A stretch of 64,000 nt of DNA from Spirosoma telluris (GTDB lineage: Bacteria > Bacteroidota > Bacteroidia > Cytophagales > Spirosomataceae). Under the pieces are notes generated by a model that saw only the letters and a program-made list of their open reading frames with translations, made no database searches and was not told the DNA's origin. This document shows, piece after piece, positions 19,924-29,346 of the stretch (positions are counted from its first letter, which is position 1; each line of letters begins with the position of its first letter). The stretch covers positions 7,369,001-7,433,000 of the forward strand of contig QLII01000001.1 of assembly GCA_003259005.1 (NCBI GenBank), read 5' to 3'. The position numbers and the translations under genes are program-made.

Positions 19924-22900
19924 ATGAATGTAACCTCCGTCCCATCCGGGCGTTTGTATTTATTGGGAGCGTCGGTTCTGTTAGTACTGCTATTGGGGCG
20001 GCTGTATATGAACCTGTTTCCTGTACTAAGTCAGGCTAAAGAAGCCTTTGCCAGTGGTCAGGCGTTACCGCTCAGCGCTGGTCTGAAATCAGCGGCAATT
20101 CAGCGGTTACTTAGCCGTGGCAATTATTACAGCGATCCGAAAGACAGGGCCTTAGTCGCCGATTCGCTGGCCGCCAAGCTCCGGCAAAACGGTTCGCCTG
20201 ATAATCTGGGAACCTTAAACAAGCGGCTGTTTTCGGTACTGGCACCTGTGGCCTGGCGAAGTCGAATTGGCGGTGCCGATTTTCAGAGTCGATTGCAGCT
20301 ATCCCGCCAGCAAATGGGCTTCGACTCCGTATTGTATGTCCGCGAGCTAAACAACCCGAAGCCCTATCCAGCTACCGTTAGCACAGGAAGCGGAACGGAG
20401 GCAATTTCAGGGCGGGTCATGCGCGACGAACAACCGATGGCTGACGTACTGGTACAGCTCAAACGCCATCCTGCTACCGCCCAGCCTGACACGCTCCCTG
20501 ACCAGTTCACCTACGCACGAACAGACGCCGATGGTAAGTTTGCTTTTACGGGGTTGCTAAGCGGCTCTGGCTATAGCGTTGTTCCACTTAAGCCCGGTTT
20601 CGAGTTCGGTAGCCGACGGGGAACAAGCCATCTGACTACAGATCAGATGTATACGTTTACAGCCCGTCGGCATCAACTGCGGCTCATTGGCTCAACGGTG
20701 TATGGGCAACTCAAGACCGACCATGCCTTTGCCGTTCGTACGCCAACTGCCTTCACCACGCAGTTCTGGACAATTGTTGTGTTGTTCATGTTGGTGTTTT
20801 GGACCGTGCAGGGATTTTGGGACATCCGACACTTTCAACCCGACCCGTTGTTATTACCTATTCTGATGTTGCTGACGGGTATATCGGTGCTGACACTCCT
20901 GGCGATTCAGGACCCTTTGCAGGATATGCTTTACGCCTGGCAAACGTTACAGGGTATTGCGCTTGGTCTAATTGGCATGACGATTTTATCCCAACTAAAC
21001 ATCGGTCGCTTCTATGCGGATTGGCGGTTTGACTGGCTGTTCACGTTCCGTAACCGCGCTTCGGTTCGGCTGTCGGGCTGGACTTGGCTGGTACTGGCCG
21101 TTGGTCTGGCGACACTAACTTTGGTTGTCGGTTCGGGGCCGGAGGGTAGTGGCGTTCGGGTAAACCTGTCCATTTTGGGGCTAACCTTTCAACCCAGCGA
21201 GATTACCAAATACCTGCTGCTGATCTTCTTTGCGGGTTTCTTTGCCGCCAATGAGCAACAGATTCGGCAACTGCCCGATTTGCGCTGGCGGTTCCGGGTG
21301 AGTTTTGGTGCACTCGCTGGGGCCGGTTTGCTCATGCTGCTCTACCTGCTGCTGGGCGATATGGGCCCGGCCCTGGTTGTCTGCTTTACGTTTTTACTGT
21401 TTTACAGCATCGCCCGAGGCAACCTGCCCCTAACGCTGGCAACGGGTCTTGGTTATGGCATAGCACTCTGGCTACTACCCGGTTGGATTGCTACGCTATT
21501 GAGTTTGGTAGTGCTAGCTGGCTATATGTACTGGCAGGGTGAGGCTCGTTCACGAACAGGGTTAGGCTGGGCCGCTCTGTTGACCGAAGCTCCCGTATTG
21601 CTCCTGCTGGTGATGGCGATGTTCGCCTTTGGCGATCAGTTACCGTTCGTTGGGAGCCGTCTTGCCGACCGGAAAGCCATGTGGCTCAATCCCTGGAATA
21701 ACGATGTGTATGGGGGCGATCATCTGGCGCATAGTTTCTGGGCATTGGCATCCGGTGGCTGGACAGGGCAGGGGCTGGGAAAAGGATTTGCGAATGCCAT
21801 GCCTGCCGCCCATACCGATATGATTCTGCCCAGCGTGGGCGAAGAGCTGGGCGGGTTGGGTGTTGTGTCTGTGTTCCTACTCGTGGGGATACTGTTGCAC
21901 CGGACCTTGTTGCACGCCCGGCGGGCCGGTCAGCCGTTCAGTTTTTTTCTGGTAGCCGGTATCGCCATTGCCACCGGGGTTCAATTTCTGATCATCGCCA
22001 GTGGTTCTATTGGGCTGCTCCCCCTGACAGGTATTAGCGTACCGTTTCTGAGCTATGGAAAAATCTCTCTGATTATCAACTTAATGGCGATGGGCGTTGT
22101 GTTCGGCGTAGCGCATCGGCCGGGGCAACTGTCGCAACGCCAATACCTGGAAAAGCACTATGATGTAGTCCTGATGGCCGGTATTGCCGGGTTTCTGATT
22201 GGTATACTGGTGCTTATTGGTCGCTTGTTGCCGATTGTCGGCTGGCGTGGTAATGAGTATATTGTACGTCCCGCTCGGGTAGTGACCCGAAACGGTGATC
22301 CTGTATATAGCTATAATCCCCGTATCGAGCGGCTGACTCGCGTGCTGGCGGCAGGCACTGTCTACGACCGGAATGGCCTGGTGCTCGCAACGAGTTCATC
22401 CGGCTTAGTTACGCAGCAATTGGCCCGACTGCGGCAAAGCGGCCTGAAATCCGATCAGATCGAAACGCTCACGCAAAAACGATTGCAGCGGTATTACCCT
22501 TTCGGCGAACACCTGTTTTTCTGGACCGGCGATTTGAATACCCAGCTTTTCTGGGGACAAAGCAATGGATATTATGCCGAGGCTACCCATTTCAGCGAGT
22601 TGCGGGGATTTAATAGCCATCCACGAAAAACGACCCTTGTTGCCACCGACTACCGGGCTGATCGATTCAGCCCAACGGTTCAGCAAACGCGCACACTATC
22701 GGTTTACGATTACAGCGAGCTGGCTCCGGCATTGCGCGCCGGAATTGATAGCCGCGAAGTTGCGGAACGCAAAGCCAAAAACCGTGATCTGCATCTGAGC
22801 GTGAATGCTGAGCTACAAGTGGCGTTACAGAAAGCGTTGGCTCAGTCGGACTACAATACTAAGCGCATTGCGGTTGTCGTGCTGGATGCCGCTTCGGGCG

Positions 22901-23903
22901 ATGTGCTGGCATCCGCCATTCACCCGTTGCCTAACCTCAAAACGCCTGAGGTTATGTTGCTATCGGACCGGGATCGGCTGGAATTGCCGTACCTGGTGAC
23001 CGAACGGGATTTGGGCATGACTTACCCGACAGCTCCCGGTTCGACGGCTAAAATTCTGACGGCGATGGCTGCGTTTAACAAACTGGGTTCATCGGCGTCG
23101 GCAGTTCGTTATCCGATTTCATGCGAAGAAATTATCCGTCGGGGTACGCGGGAGTCGGAACCGTGTGGCGAACTGGTGGATATGCGGAAGGCGATTGTTC
23201 GGTCGAGCAACGTCTATTTTATCCGAGCGGCAAACGATAATGCGCTGGATAATGAACTGACTGATCTCTATTTAGCTACGGGTATGAACGTCGATATGAT
23301 TGGTGGCTACTCCTTCTCGGACACCCACACCGATGCCGAACGTGTTCAGATTCGGCAGCACTGGCGAGACTCTTCGTTTGTGGTGCGCCGGAAGTTGTAC
23401 CAAAGTACGCAGTATCCAAGGCGCTACCGGAGTGAATTTTCGGGTCTGGCCTGGGGACAAGGGCAATTGACCACACCCCCGCTGCGCTGGCTCGAATGGC
23501 AGGTGCGATTGCCAACAATGGGGTGTTGCAACCATCGCGCTACATACTGGATCTGGCCGGAAAACCCAGGCCGATCAGCGCCGGGAAACCCATTGCCCGT
23601 CGGCCCGATTATGCAAAGCAGCTAGAGCAATTCATGATCGAACAATCGAACCCATCGGCGGGACGGAGTAAGATCAGCGTGGCGCGGGTAGCGGGTAAAA
23701 CAGGCACGCCTGAACGGATCGTGCAGGGCGTTCAGCGGAATGATGGCTGGTACGTATTTTTTGCGCCTACGCCTGATGGTCGATCACATACGGTTGTTAC
23801 GGTACGGATCGAACTGGGCGAATCCTCTGCCGATGCGGTCAACTTAGCGAATACCTTAGTGGCACCCATTTTAAAACAGCGTAACTATTTGGGCAGTTTT
23901 TAA
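19924..23903 (+). CDS. RodA/FtsW (SEDS) glycosyltransferase fused to class B penicillin-binding transpeptidase
   Basis: Reconstructed as about 1326 residues after adding one C to the run 23476-23480, which restores TPPAALARMAGAIANNG. Order: N-terminal membrane helix (10-30), a carboxypeptidase-regulatory-like beta domain (about 160-235, ISGRVMRDEQPMADVLVQLK), a multi-helix SEDS domain (about 280-760) with FQPSEITKY, GDMGPALV and the AHTDMIL motif whose Asp632 matches the catalytic Asp of RodA, then a class B PBP (about 778-1326) with AGTVYDRNGLVLA, the nucleophile motif STAK (Ser1040, Lys1043), SSN (1094-1096) and KTGT (Lys1259). SEDS proteins polymerise lipid II and class B PBPs cross-link it; normally two proteins form this pair, here one chain holds both in one continuous frame across the junction. 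It would act in the cytoplasmic membrane and periplasm. It follows the kinases and precedes an FHA gene. Confidence 0.9.
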
Positions 23904-23937
23904 CCGTAACGCGGCCGAAATATCCACGCTACAATAA

Positions 23938-24107
23938 GAAGCTGTTCAAACTTTCTAATTTCTATTGATACTAAATCGATTTTTGTCATTCCGACTTTAG
24001 GAGGAATCTCAAGCTTAACTATTACGGAAGCTTGAGATTCCTCCTAAAGTCGGAATGACAAAAATCGCGCTAATCCTAGTTAGAAAACTAAAAGTTTAAA
24101 CAGCTTC
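23938..24107. repeat. Long palindrome, AAGCTGTT...TTTTTGTCATT family (copy 1)
   Basis: About 170 bases. The outer ends AAGCTGTT and AACAGCTT and the inner arms (TTTTTGTCATTCCGACTTTA / TAAAGTCGGAATGACAAAAA, then GGAGGAATCTCAAGCTT and its complement) give a long, nearly perfect cruciform. Outer and TTTTTGTCATT parts recur at 36276-36395; the GAGGAATCTC part does not. Confidence 0.85.
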
Positions 24108-24121
24108 CAAACAAACTAACC

Positions 24122-24985
24122 ATGAGCTTACTAGAAAAAGTCAAGAACTTATTTGGGTTTGTGCCAGCGAATGAGCGGAGCGAACCATCTCTAACTACCC
24201 CAAAACCAACCCCAGCTGGTCCTCCACCAGCTGCTCAGCTTCGGGAGCAGGTCATGCGGTTTGTGATTAGTAAACTTCGGGCTTACCAGAATGAGCCGGA
24301 TACTGCGCCTGTGGGTCTTCGGTTGTCTGTTTTAGGCACAACCCCTGAGGATGAAGAGTTATACCGGGTCGCTTTATGGGCGAATCAGCCGGGGAAATTT
24401 CAGACTGAACTAACTCGCCAACTGGCTGATAATTACATTACACTGCCTAAAAACTGGCAGTTTGAGTATGCTTTTTTTACAGACGAATTGCCGGAGAGCA
24501 CCTATCAGGAAGGGAACCTGGGTCTGGTCGTAGTCGATAAATCAAAACCGGATCGTTCACCGCTGCTGGCCAGAATCGTTGCCCTAGTTGGTCAGTTGGA
24601 GCAGGAGGAGTATATTCTCGATTCGGCCCAGAAGGCCACGTACTGCATCGGTCGTGGGCATACGACCCAAACGGCATCGGGCCGGGTTCGGACTAATGAT
24701 ATTGTTCTCCTGAATGACGATGATCCGACTTTTAATTCTCAAAAAGGAGCAGGCAATGGGGCTGTTAGTCGAGCGCATGCAACGATCCGCTACGATGTGG
24801 TCCAAAAACGGTTCGCCCTGCTTGTTGATCCGGGCGGACTACCCGCCGGAGGAAACAAAACGAAACTTATACATCCTGACAACACCATTGAGCGCGCTGA
24901 TATTGCCGGAATGAGCTACCCGCTTCAAAGCGGAGACCAGATTGAATTGGGGGGCGAAGTGATGCTCTTGTTTGAGCTGCTGTGA
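24122..24985 (+). CDS. FHA-domain protein, end of the kinase/peptidoglycan cluster
   Basis: An intact protein of 287 residues. The C-terminal domain (about 178-287) is a forkhead-associated domain: YCIGRGHTTQ holds the Gly-Arg, VSRAHATIRYD the Ser-Arg-x-His and GGNKTKL the Asn-x-Thr expected of a phosphothreonine binder, ending with ELGGEVMLLFELL. The first 175 residues start with a Pro-rich stretch and are unassigned; LRLSVLGTTPEDEELYRVAL may be a small alpha/beta domain. It is cytoplasmic, with no membrane helix. A palindrome separates it from the RodA-PBP gene, so it may have its own promoter, but its position suggests it reads the phosphorylation state of the neighbouring kinases or of the RodA-PBP protein. 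Confidence 0.85.
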   Translation: MSLLEKVKNLFGFVPANERSEPSLTTPKPTPAGPPPAAQLREQVMRFVISKLRAYQNEPDTAPVGLRLSVLGTTPEDEELYRVALWANQPGKFQTELTRQLADNYITLPKNWQFEYAFFTDELPESTYQEGNLGLVVVDKSKPDRSPLLARIVALVGQLEQEEYILDSAQKATYCIGRGHTTQTASGRVRTNDIVLLNDDDPTFNSQKGAGNGAVSRAHATIRYDVVQKRFALLVDPGGLPAGGNKTKLIHPDNTIERADIAGMSYPLQSGDQIELGGEVMLLFELL

Positions 24986-24996
24986 GGGTGATTTCT

Positions 24997-25068
24997 AGTA
25001 GTACCGACCGTCCCGGTCGGGCGTATATCCAACGGCTTCTCATCCGACCATCCCGATCGGTACTACAG
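24997..25068. repeat. Palindrome, AGTACCGACC..CGGTCGGG type
   Basis: Left arm GTAGTACCGACCGTCCCGGT then CGGG (24997-25021) and right arm CCGACCATCCCGATCGGTAC then TAC (25044-25068) are complementary with few mismatches. It follows directly after the FHA stop codon and could act as a terminator although it lacks a T-run. Confidence 0.75.
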
Positions 25069-25166
25069 CAATTTCCTTTCCACTCATATAGATAATAACT
25101 TCTATTTATTTAGAATTAATAAAAATAACTTTTATCTGATCGGATTCTGTTGTTCTTTTGTAGCTC

Positions 25167-25183
25167 TTTAGAATAAATCTAAA
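25167..25183. promoter_or_regulatory. Possible metal-regulator operator before the siderophore receptor
   Basis: TTTAGAATAAATCTAAA is an exact 6-bp inverted repeat (TTTAGA / TCTAAA) with 5 bases between, 13 bases before the probable start codon at 25197. A related half word TTTAGAATTAATAAA lies about 55 bases farther upstream. Position before an iron-uptake gene suggests a Fur- or DtxR-type site; this is inference. Confidence 0.4.
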
Positions 25184-25196
25184 TAGCTTAGTGCAA

Positions 25197-27625
25197 ATGA
25201 ATACAACGAAATCTCTACTTGGACTCTTATTTTTGTTAAGCACATTGCCCTCGTTGGCTCAACAAACAGCTATTATTCGGGGCCACGTACAAACTTCGGA
25301 TGGGAATCCGGCGGAGGCTGTGACCGTCAGCCTGAAAGGAAAAGGACAAGGAACCATCACCAACGCCAAAGGTGATTTTACGATCAGTCATATCAAACTA
25401 GGAACGTATCAAATTCAGGTGTCGGCTATTGGCCTGAAAACGACTGAGCAAACCGTTACGGTAAACGATGGACAACCCCTGGTAGTCGATTTCACCTTAC
25501 AGGAAAACGCAGCTCAGTTGAATGAGGTAATCGTAAATGGTAGTCGTACCAACCGATTTTCGCGGTCGTCCAGTGACTATGTTTCCAAGATGCCACTGAA
25601 AAATCTGGAAAATCCCCAGGTTTACAATACGATTGGCAAGGAGTTATTGACTGAGCAACTAGTTTTTTCGGTTGATGATGCGATGCGTAACGCACCGGGC
25701 GTCCAGAAAATGTGGGAAGCGACTGGTCGGGCGGGCGATGGGGGAGTTACTACAATACCCGTGGTTTCATTGTACAGAGCCAGCTACGAAATGGCCTGGC
25801 CGGTAACGTCACCAGCGACATCGATGCTGTAAACCTGGAAAAGCTCGAAACCATAAAAGGCCCGTCGGCTACGTTGTTTGGGAGCGCATTGACCTCCTAC
25901 GGTGGTCTGGTCAATCGGGTTACCAAAAAGCCCTATGAAACAGTCGGGGGCGAGTTGACGCTGTCGGCGGGGAGTTACGATTTTCAGCGGGCTAGCCTTG
26001 ATGTGAACACGCCACTCAACAAAAGTCGGAATCTGATGCTTCGCCTGAATACGGCCTTTAATCATGAAGGTACGTTTCAAACACAGGGCTTTAGCCGCCG
26101 GGGTGCACTGGCGCCCAGTCTGTTGTATAAACCCAACGATCGGTTATCGATTCAGCTCGACGCTGAAATTTACCGGATAGAGGGCGTAGGTAAGCAAATC
26201 TTCTTTTTCTATGTACCTGGCTATTCACTCGGCGCTACACGGGCCGATCAGTTACCGGTTGATTATCGCAACTCGTACATGGGTAACGGCCTGACGCAAC
26301 AATCGCGTAGTACGAACCTGTTTGGGCAGGTAAACTACCGAATCTCACCGTCGTTTACATCATCGACTAACCTCAGCACCAGCCATAGCTTCTCTAATGG
26401 GTTCGGGCCTTATTTTTATATTATTCCGGATGGTAAAGTATTGGGCTCCAATCTGTTGGTACGGGCCGATCAATCGACCCGAAACAGTACCAACGATGTT
26501 TTCGAGGTGCAACAACTATTTAATGGCGATTTCCGGCTGGGGAGCCTGCGCAACCGCATGGTTGTCGGTCTGGATTACCTGCACATCAACTCAAATCAAT
26601 TATTCTTTGGCAGTACGTATGATACTGCGCCCATTGCAAAGGATTATGACTACAGTAAATTTAATGGCGCAGCCTTAGCGGCTCTATATGCCAGCAAAAC
26701 GCCCGATTTTATGTATCCGCTCTCGGGCATTAAGGACACGTATAGTGCCTTTGTTTCCGACGTGCTGAACCTGACCGACCAGTTGAGTATATTAGCGGCT
26801 CTTCGGGTCGATGCCTTTCATAACAAAGGAGGCCTTGTTGGTTCGCCAGTAGCTGGCTACAATCAAACAGCGTTTTCACCGAAGTTTGGGGTAGTCTATC
26901 AGCCGCTTAAAGACAAAGTGTCGCTGTTTGCCAACTACCAGAATAGCTTTACCAATCAGGGGATTTATAATGCTTACGATGTAACGGCTTCTGACAGTCT
27001 GACACAGCGTTTTGCCAGGTTAGAACAGGCAAATCAGTTTGAGGCTGGGGTAAAATTGAACGCCCTTAGCGGACGGTTAACCACCACCATCAGTTACTAC
27101 GACATTCAGGTGAAAAACCTGCTTCGTACCGACCCCAATCCGCTGGCGGCTGCCAAATTTGCCCAGACTCAGGATGGTACCCAACTGAGTAGGGGCGTTG
27201 AAATAGACGTGATTGCGAACCCGTTTACTGGTTTCAACGTGGTGGCTGGCTTCTCGTACAATGACTCAAAACTAACCAAGGCCGACGCTGATGTCAATGG
27301 GCGCCGACCTACAACAGCTTCCTCGCCCGTGTTAGCTAACCTATGGCTCAGTTATCGATTTAACGCCTATGGGCTCCGTGGATTGGGCTTTGGATTTGGT
27401 GGTAACTACGCCAGCGACAACAAGATTCAGAACAGTGTCAGTTTAGGCGAGTTTATTCTACCCGCTTATACCGTCCTGAATGCATCGGCCTTCTATGATC
27501 AGCGGAAATTCCGGATTTCCGCCAAAGTAGATAACCTGACCAACCAGCACTACTGGATTGGCTATACCACCATGAACGCGCAGAAACTGCGGAGCTTCGT
27601 GGGAAGCATTGCGTATAAATTCTAG
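25197..27625 (+). CDS. TonB-dependent siderophore receptor
   Basis: Reconstructed as about 809 residues after adding one base at the G-run 25740-25744, which restores GDGGSYYNTRGFIVQ. I use ATG 25197 (MNTTKSLLGLLF), six bases after a GTG in the same frame. Parts: signal peptide ending in SLAQ, carboxypeptidase-regulatory-like domain (residues 20-105), a plug with the siderophore-receptor sequence NTRGFIVQ and VNLEKLETIKGPSATLFG, then a 22-strand-type barrel ending with LRSFVGSIAYKF, whose final Phe is typical. It should import a ferric siderophore across the outer membrane. The next two genes encode a PepSY membrane protein and a small membrane protein, a common iron-uptake arrangement. Confidence 0.9.
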
Positions 27626-27666
27626 AAAACAGCCCCCTGTTAAGTCAAGGACAGAATTGTTTATAG

Positions 27667-27757
27667 TTTGATTCTGTCGATTCTTATTGGTTCTATTAGT
27701 TTGATAGTCAGCTTAAAAGGAATCGACAGAATCCACAATAATCAATAGAATCAAAGT
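27667..27757. repeat. GATTCT-type palindrome (copy 3)
   Basis: Left arm words TTTGATTCTGTCGATTCTTA and GGTTCTATTAG; right arm words GGAATCGACAGAATCC and ATCAATAGAATCAAAG. It lies between the receptor gene and the PepSY gene. Confidence 0.75.
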
Positions 27758-27817
27758 TGACCAAATACGTATTACTAGGGGCTTAATGCATTCGTTTATC
27801 CTGTATCGCTTGTTACT

Positions 27818-29028
27818 ATGAGCACAGCCAAACAAGTCAAAACCTGGTTTCAAATCCATAAATGGACAAGCCTGATCTGCACGGTATTCCTGCTCATGCT
27901 CTGCCTGACAGGCTTGCCGTTAATTTTTACTGAGGAGATTGAGGAACTGGAAGGCAGGCCCCCGCTGGCTCCATCCATGCCTGCAGGAACGCCTACTGTA
28001 CCCTTGGAACGACTGGCGGAAACGGTTCGTCAGCAGTTTCCAAAAAACGTCATTCGCTTTGTGTACTGGGATGAGCACGAGCCCAATACGACCACCTTTA
28101 CGTTGTCTGATTCGATGACGGCTCCGGCAGACAACTACAAACTGGTTATCATGGATAACCGCACGGCTCATGTGCTGGAGGAGCCCAAGTTGCAGGAAGG
28201 CTTTATGTACGTAATGCTGCAACTGCACATCAATATGTTCATGGGGCTCAAGGGTGAGCTGTTTCTGGGCCTGATGGGGCTTTTGTTTGTCGTCGCGATT
28301 GTTTCCGGACTTATGCTGTATAGTCCCATCATGCGTCGGTTCGATTTTGGGATGGTCCGAACTGAAAAGTCGACCCGGCTGAAGTGGCTCGATTTGCATA
28401 ACCTGCTTGGCGTGGTAACGGTCGTGTGGGCAACGGTGGTTGGTTTCACGGGGTGATCAATACCTTAGCCGAAGTCGTACAGGGAATGTGGCAGCAGGGG
28501 CAACTTGCCGAGATGGTTGCTCCCTACAAAGGTGCGGCTCCGTTACAGGGTAAACTTAGCCCCCTTGATCAGGCGCTTCAGGTGGCTAAAGAAGCCGCCC
28601 CTGATATGGTCCCCTCCTTTGTGGCCTATCCGGGCACCCTATATTCCAGTCAGCACCACTACGCCGTTTTTATGAAAGGGAACACACCCCTAACGGAACG
28701 ACTGGCTAAACCAGCCCTGGTTGATGCCAAAACAGGTAAACTGACCGATATGCGGAATATGCCGTGGTACGTCAATGCGGTATTCCTTTCGCAACCGCTG
28801 CATTTTGGCGATTACGGCGGACTGCCTCTGAAAATAATCTGGGCTATATTCGACATTATAACGATTGTTGTCCTGTGTAGTGGGCTGTATTTGTGGTTTG
28901 CCCGAAACAAAGCCACCAAAGCCCAGATGGCGCGTATGGAGAAAGCCAAATCGGCTAAAACCAGCAAGCAGTTGGAAGAAACTGAAATACTAACCCTAAA
29001 CACACAGGAGGGAGACTACCGTGAATAA
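27818..29028 (+). CDS. PepSY-associated membrane protein (PiuB/iron-reductase-like)
   Basis: Reconstructed as about 403 residues after adding one G to the run 28450-28453, which restores VGFTGVINTLAEV. The N-terminus (KTWFQIHKWTSLICTVFLLMLCLTG) is the first helix of PepSY-TM proteins, with a His at HKW. Two PepSY-like periplasmic parts and at least three more helices follow (LGLMGLLFVVAIVSGLMLY, LHNLLGVVTVVWATVVGFTG with its conserved LHN, and IIWAIFDIITIVVLCSGLYLW). Such proteins often sit beside siderophore receptors and are thought to reduce or release ferric iron at the cytoplasmic membrane. The gene overlaps the next one by 8 bases. Confidence 0.85.
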
Positions 29029-29212
29029 GTCATTCGGGCACACCTGGACAATACCCATCTTGCTGGGCATTAGCAGCCTCGCCGGACTTCTATCGGCGTT
29101 GGTAGGAGACGGCAGTTGGGATGCTCTTTCCTGGCTCACCCTCAGTATTCCGCTTATCGTAATCGGGCGCTTTGTAATCAAACCAACGGGTAGTAAAAAA
29201 GGGCGAGTTTAA
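29021..29212 (+). CDS. Small two-helix membrane protein of the PepSY operon
   Basis: A 63-residue protein starting with GTG 29021 inside the end of the PepSY gene (8-base overlap, purine-rich GGAGGGAG before the start). It has two hydrophobic helices (WTIPILLGISSLAGLLSALV and LTLSIPLIVIGRFVI) and a basic tail KPTGSKKGRV. I do not recognise a family. Overlap with the PepSY gene suggests it works in the same membrane complex. Confidence 0.65.
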   Translation: MNKSFGHTWTIPILLGISSLAGLLSALVGDGSWDALSWLTLSIPLIVIGRFVIKPTGSKKGRV

Positions 29213-29346
29213 GTAGCTGTGGCCTTTTGTGACAAAAGTTCGTCCCATATGGCATCGGATGACTTCAGTTACGTAAGGACGATCTACACCTAAAAAAAGT
29301 ATATCTGACTCAGTAGTTACTTCAAGCTTGTAATTACCCTGATCAG

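Noticed and set aside
23476-23903. Programmed ribosomal frameshift in the RodA-PBP gene
   Set aside because: The break is one of 26 similar homopolymer breaks in unrelated genes, so sequencing error is the simpler explanation.
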